A stretch of 64,000 nucleotides of DNA from Prevotella sp. E13-17 (lineage in GTDB: Bacteria > Bacteroidota > Bacteroidia > Bacteroidales > Bacteroidaceae), in assembly GCF_022024035.1 (NCBI RefSeq), contig NZ_CP091787.1:1116001-1180000 (forward strand), read 5' to 3'. Shown in pieces: positions 60,583 through 64,000 of this stretch (the stretch's first letter is position 1; each line of letters begins with the position of its first letter). The translations under genes were made by a program, and so were the position numbers. The notes under the pieces were generated by a model that did not search any database, was not told the origin of the DNA, and saw only the letters and a program-made list of their open reading frames with translations.

Positions 60583-60857
60583 GGTGCCACTTTGGGGGCG
60601 CAAAAGTTGAGCAGTTGTGCGATAAGACTATCGTTTTGATCTCGCAATAGCTGTGAGACTGAGTCTTGTCCAGGGGCTATAATGATCCATTCTAGGGTCT
60701 GGAATGCTCTTTTTCAAGGTCTGAAATGCATCTGTCCAGGGGCTGGAATTCTCCTGCCCAGGGGCTGGAAACGAAGTGAAAGCGTTAGTATTGCAAAAGA
60801 ATAGTGCCACTTTACTCTCGTTAAAGCATTACAATGACGAGGCAATAGTGGCACTAT
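60583..60857. repeat. Degenerate 11-bp phased repeat array B
   Basis: Twenty-five 11-bp units can be laid end to end. CAGGGGCTATA at 60671, CAGGGGCTGGA at 60737 and 60759, with TAGGGTCTGGA at 60693 and CAAGGTCTGAA at 60715, fall exactly 22 bp apart. GGTGCCACTTT at 60583 and AGTGCCACTTT at 60803 are 220 bp (20 units) apart. The interleaved units begin ATG or ATT (ATGATCCATTC, ATGCTCTTTTT, ATGCATCTGTC). It shares the CAGGGGCTGGA-type unit with array A. The remainder of 60383-60920 holds only the rhaD terminator. Confidence 0.75.
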
Positions 60858-60920
60858 TCTTTGGGTTTTAAGCAGCTATACCTGATGATGCAGGTCTGCT
60901 TTTCTTGTTGTTATGTTTTT

Positions 60921-61958
60921 CTATCCGATCAGTTGTGGCAGGAAGCATGAGATGACCAGTGTCACGATGCCACACACCAACACGACGATGGTTTTCGCAG
61001 AACAGCCTTTCCACTCTTTGAGAATGATTCCCCATACGTTAGAGAAGACAACATTGAGCGCCATCAATATGCAGAACGATAGCACGTCCATGGTGCCGCC
61101 TGCCTCGAAGAATGAGCGTCCCAGTGACAGACCGAAGAACTGCGAATACCACAGGGCACCAGCCAACAGGCAGAACAACAGGTTGTTGGCCCATACGTTG
61201 CCTTTGGCATAGTCGCCCCAAGTGCGATTCTTCTGATTCTGGTAGAAACAGTAGATGGCATTGGTGATAAATCCACCAAAGGTTACGAGGAAAGTGGCTG
61301 GTAGTGTGCGGAACATCGGATTGGTTAACTCGCCGAAATTGATGTCTTTACCAAACTCCAGGCCGACGTTGAAGCAACCACTCATGAAGCCTGCCAACAG
61401 GGCGATAGCCAGTCCCTTTGGGAAGTTGAAGTCTTTAACTGCTGCCTTTTTCTCTTCTTCAGACAGTGTGGCCGATTTCATGGAGCCTGCTGCACCAATG
61501 ATGGCTATGCCAATGAGCGTGACGAGGACGCCTAAAAGAACGGCAGAGGTGAGCGACTTTAAAGCATCGAGCTCAGGGAAGAAGATGTTGAGAAGCACAG
61601 GGCCCATGATAGTTCCAAGTCCTGCACAGGTTCCTAAAGCAATGCTTTGTCCTAAAGCGACACCCAGATAGCGCATGGAGAGTCCGAATGTCAGTCCGCC
61701 AACGCCCCAAAGAACGCCAAAAAGTATAGTCATCCATAGGTTTGATGATGGTGCAGAGGCAAACAGGTTAAAGAGTGATTCTCCACTGGGAACGGCCAGG
61801 ATGGCACCTAAAAATGGCAATATCAGCCATGCGAAGACACCTTGGACGATCCAGTACGACTCCCAAGACCAGTCTTTGATTTTGTTGATAGGCACATAGC
61901 AACTTGACTGGCAGAAGGCGCCAATTGCAATGATTAATAGTCCGATAATAATTTCCAT
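60921..61958 (-). CDS. rhaT: L-rhamnose/proton symporter RhaT
   Basis: A 345-residue ten-segment membrane transporter. Family markers are GAFCQSSCYVPINKIKDWSW, ESYWIVQGVFAWLILPFLG, GVLWGVGGLTFGLSMRYLGV and ALGQSIALGTCAGLGTIMGP. LAGALWYSQFFGLSLG and a conserved C-terminal NVVFSNVWGIILKEWKGC follow. It imports L-rhamnose with H+. It lies 27 bp downstream of a flavodoxin-fold reductase on the same strand. Confidence 0.95.
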   Translation of the reverse strand: MEIIIGLLIIAIGAFCQSSCYVPINKIKDWSWESYWIVQGVFAWLILPFLGAILAVPSGESLFNLFASAPSSNLWMTILFGVLWGVGGLTFGLSMRYLGVALGQSIALGTCAGLGTIMGPVLLNIFFPELDALKSLTSAVLLGVLVTLIGIAIIGAAGSMKSATLSEEEKKAAVKDFNFPKGLAIALLAGFMSGCFNVGLEFGKDINFGELTNPMFRTLPATFLVTFGGFITNAIYCFYQNQKNRTWGDYAKGNVWANNLLFCLLAGALWYSQFFGLSLGRSFFEAGGTMDVLSFCILMALNVVFSNVWGIILKEWKGCSAKTIVVLVCGIVTLVISCFLPQLIG

Positions 61959-61985
61959 GTTTTAGTTAATTAGTTGAATATATGA

Positions 61986-62606
61986 TTATCTGATAAAGTT
62001 TGTTCTTTGCATGGGCTCTAATTGGGGATGCCCATCCTCCGCAACGTTTAGTTTCTTGATCATCCATGCCATATTGCGCCCCAATGTGCGCATGGTCTGC
62101 ATGCCTTCTTCGTCCTGTGCTGCCTGCCCAGGTGTTTGCCCGTAAACCATGTTCCAGTATTGCGAGCTGACAATAGGCATATTCAGTATGGTGAAGTATT
62201 TGTTGAGTCGGTCGAATGCTGCCGAAGCACCGCCTCTGCGACAAACGACAACGCTGGCGGCGGGCTTGAATTGCAGGTCTTGCCCCAACGAATAGAACAC
62301 GCGGTCGAGGAGTGCACAGAGAGAACCGTTGGGGCCTCCATAGTAAACGGGCGAGCCAACGACCAGCCCGTCTATCCCGTCTTTGATAGTGCGCATGACG
62401 TTATAATAGAGATCGTCGTGGAAAGTGCAGCGATTGTTGTTTCTTCCACACATGCCACAAGCAATGCATCCCTGTACGGCTTTCTTTCCAATGGAAATGA
62501 TGGTCGTTTCTATACCTTCTTCATTGAGGGTACGAGCCACCTCGCTCAGTGCCAGAAAAGTGTTGCCATTCTCCTTGGGACTTCCATTTATCAATAAGAC
62601 CTTCAT
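61986..62606 (-). CDS. Flavodoxin-family NAD(P)H-dependent FMN reductase/oxidoreductase
   Basis: A 206-residue flavoprotein. The FMN phosphate-binding loop is at the N-terminus (LLINGSPKENGNTFLALSEV). A Cys pair cluster (GCIACGMC) and GLVVGSPVYYGGPNGSLCAL follow, as in iron-sulfur flavoprotein/azoreductase-like members. The physiological substrate is unknown. It probably shares a transcript with rhaT. Confidence 0.88.
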   Translation of the reverse strand: MKVLLINGSPKENGNTFLALSEVARTLNEEGIETTIISIGKKAVQGCIACGMCGRNNNRCTFHDDLYYNVMRTIKDGIDGLVVGSPVYYGGPNGSLCALLDRVFYSLGQDLQFKPAASVVVCRRGGASAAFDRLNKYFTILNMPIVSSQYWNMVYGQTPGQAAQDEEGMQTMRTLGRNMAWMIKKLNVAEDGHPQLEPMQRTNFIR

Positions 62607-62723
62607 CTGTGTTTCAATATTCTAGTTTGATTACACGATGCAAATTTAGCTATTATTTCTGTGAATAATGTCATAAACCTGATAAAAAAATCTAATAATA
62701 AACTGATATGCGTATTATCTTTG

Positions 62724-62733
62724 TATCTTTGCA
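62724..62733 (+). promoter_or_regulatory. -7 promoter element for the GH92 gene
   Basis: TATCTTTGCA, 19 nt before ATG 62752. Confidence 0.7.
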
Positions 62734-62751
62734 CAAAATTTCCGAACCAAA

Positions 62752-64000
62752 ATGAAAACTAGATTCGTCCTCCTTCTATGGCTTAGTGGTTTGACGGCAA
62801 GTATGCTGGCTACCGACCACACTTCGTATGTAAACCCTTTTATTGGCACTCAGACCGATGAGACAGGCGCCCTTAGTGGATCGACATTCCCTGGGGCAAC
62901 GATGCCGCAAGGCATGGTGCAGCTGAGTCCTGAAACAGAGCAAATGGTGACTTGGGATCCTTGTTCTGGCTATGACTACAATCGTGATTCTATCTATGGT
63001 TTTACCCATACTCATCTCAGCGGAACGGGGTGCACAGACCTGATAGACGTCAGCTTAATGCCTCTGTCCCATGAAGTGAATGCTGCCGAGTTGAGTAGGG
63101 GCGTGTTCGGTCAGCGATATAGTCATCAGGCCGAGGCTGCTCGTCCGGGCTATTATATGGTTGAACTCCAGGAGAGTGGCGTCCGCGTAGAGCTCTCAGC
63201 TACCGTTCGTACTGGCATTCATCGCTACACGTTCCCCCAAGGTAAGCCCCAAACCATTGTCCTCGATTTGGACAGAGGTACCTATCGCGGCGAGGCATAT
63301 TACACAGGACGCCGGGCCTATCAGATCATACAAAGCCAGATGCGTGTTGTCGATGACCACACCATAGAGGGTTTCCGTGTCATTACAGGATGGGCCAAGT
63401 TGCGCAAAGTCTATTTTCGTGCAGAGTTCTCACGCCCCTTCAGTCAGCGTCTTCTGATGGATGGCAGACGCAATGTTGGCGGGAGCCCTGTGGTCAATGG
63501 TCGTTCGCTGCGTGGTGCGCTCAGTTTCGACCCTGCTGACGGTAGGGAGTTGACAGTCAAGGTGGCTATCTCGCCAGTCGATAATCTGGGAGCGCGCAAG
63601 AATATGAAGGCTGAGGCGCAAAGCTGGAATTTCAATGATTACACCCAGGCTGCTCACAACGCATGGGAGAAAGCATTGGCATGTATCGATGTTGATGGCA
63701 CACAAGAGCAAAAGACCATTTTCTACACCGGCCTTTATCATGTGCTGATGCAGCCCAATACCATGAGCGATGTGGATGGACGCTATATGGACACCAACTT
63801 TGAAATCAAGCAGATGCCTCGTGGCGAGGCATATCATAGCACCTTCAGCCTTTGGGATACGTTCCGCGCGGCTCATCCACTTTATACGCTCATCGCCCCA
63901 GATGTAGCAGCTCAGTTTGTTCGCGACATGGTGCGTCATCACCAGACCTATGGCTATCTGCCCATTTGGGACCTGTGGGGGCAGGATAACTACTGCATGA
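62752..64000 (+). CDS. GH92-family alpha-mannosidase (partial, runs off the window)
   Basis: 416 codons are open to the end of the window. A signal peptide (MKTRFVLLLWLSGLTASML) precedes the diagnostic GH92 start YVNPFIGTQTDE, STFPGATMPQGMVQLSPETE, SGYDYNRDSIYGFTHTHLSG and TGCTDLIDVSLMPL. Later, LYHVLMQPNTMSDVDGRYM and FSLWDTFRAAHPLYTL belong to the catalytic domain. GH92 enzymes are Ca2+-dependent exo-alpha-mannosidases of Bacteroidota acting on N-glycans or yeast mannan. The C-terminal third is outside the window. Confidence 0.95.
   Translation, partial: MKTRFVLLLWLSGLTASMLATDHTSYVNPFIGTQTDETGALSGSTFPGATMPQGMVQLSPETEQMVTWDPCSGYDYNRDSIYGFTHTHLSGTGCTDLIDVSLMPLSHEVNAAELSRGVFGQRYSHQAEAARPGYYMVELQESGVRVELSATVRTGIHRYTFPQGKPQTIVLDLDRGTYRGEAYYTGRRAYQIIQSQMRVVDDHTIEGFRVITGWAKLRKVYFRAEFSRPFSQRLLMDGRRNVGGSPVVNGRSLRGALSFDPADGRELTVKVAISPVDNLGARKNMKAEAQSWNFNDYTQAAHNAWEKALACIDVDGTQEQKTIFYTGLYHVLMQPNTMSDVDGRYMDTNFEIKQMPRGEAYHSTFSLWDTFRAAHPLYTLIAPDVAAQFVRDMVRHHQTYGYLPIWDLWGQDNYCM

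Overview
The window reads as a chromosomal segment of a Prevotella-like member of the Bacteroidales. Promoters carry the Bacteroidota -7 element (TAnnTTTG, usually followed by CA) rather than a sigma70 -10 box, and ribosome binding sites are weak. The gene families and neighbourhoods also fit: fimbrillin operon, DUF349, DKNYY, GH92 and GH115 enzymes, a DUF5683-like tail/MltD/Rel order, and rsfS-ftsH-cdsA. Functions were assigned by reading protein motifs; no database search was possible.

Layout. 0-12.4 kb is core: a lytic transglycosylase, bifunctional (p)ppGpp synthetase/hydrolase, MerR regulator, alaS, a DKNYY protein, nadB, corA with an unusual leader of three tiny ORFs, and a DUF349 protein. 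12.5-18.7 kb is a GC-rich fimbrial operon: OmpA-like protein, anchor-like lipoprotein, and three fimbrillin-type lipoproteins, the last with an adhesin-like C-terminus. Its leader contains a (CT)12.5 tract inside a small upstream ORF. 18.8-20.8 kb is accessory: a toxin-antitoxin pair, a REP-associated transposase between identical 65-bp palindromes, an 11-bp phased repeat array, and tRNA-Gln. 21-38.1 kb is mostly housekeeping: rsfS-ftsH-cdsA, an outer-membrane beta-barrel protein, dacB-pepD, a four-helix-bundle gene bracketed by inverted heptamer repeats, a flippase-like membrane protein, rsmA, a candidate ncRNA, MATE-rmuC, a GH115 glucuronidase and a purine permease.

38.6-52.7 kb is an AT-richer island. 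It starts with an XRE regulator and a broken AlbA_2-type gene, then an 11-bp phased repeat, then a tight five-gene operon: exonuclease-RecQ-UvrD fusion, PLD-helicase-DUF3427, YgjP-like metallopeptidase, MutT-like Nudix hydrolase and a long RecQ. It ends in a truncated mobilisation gene and a decayed ISL3-type IS. I consider this operon the best candidate for an uncharacterised genome-defence or DNA-processing system. 52.9-64 kb returns to core: dnaK, a secreted hypothetical protein, recA with a saccharopine-dehydrogenase-like enzyme and a DUF6621-like protein, then rhaD and rhaT around a second large 11-bp array, a flavodoxin-fold reductase, and the start of a GH92 mannosidase running off the end.

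The most unusual non-coding signal is the recurrence of degenerate DNA with strict 11-bp (often 22-bp) periodicity in three separate intergenic regions (about 20.41-20.69, 39.16-39.25 and 60.58-60.86 kb). Two of them share a CAGGGGCTGGA-type unit. I do not recognise this as a described repeat class.
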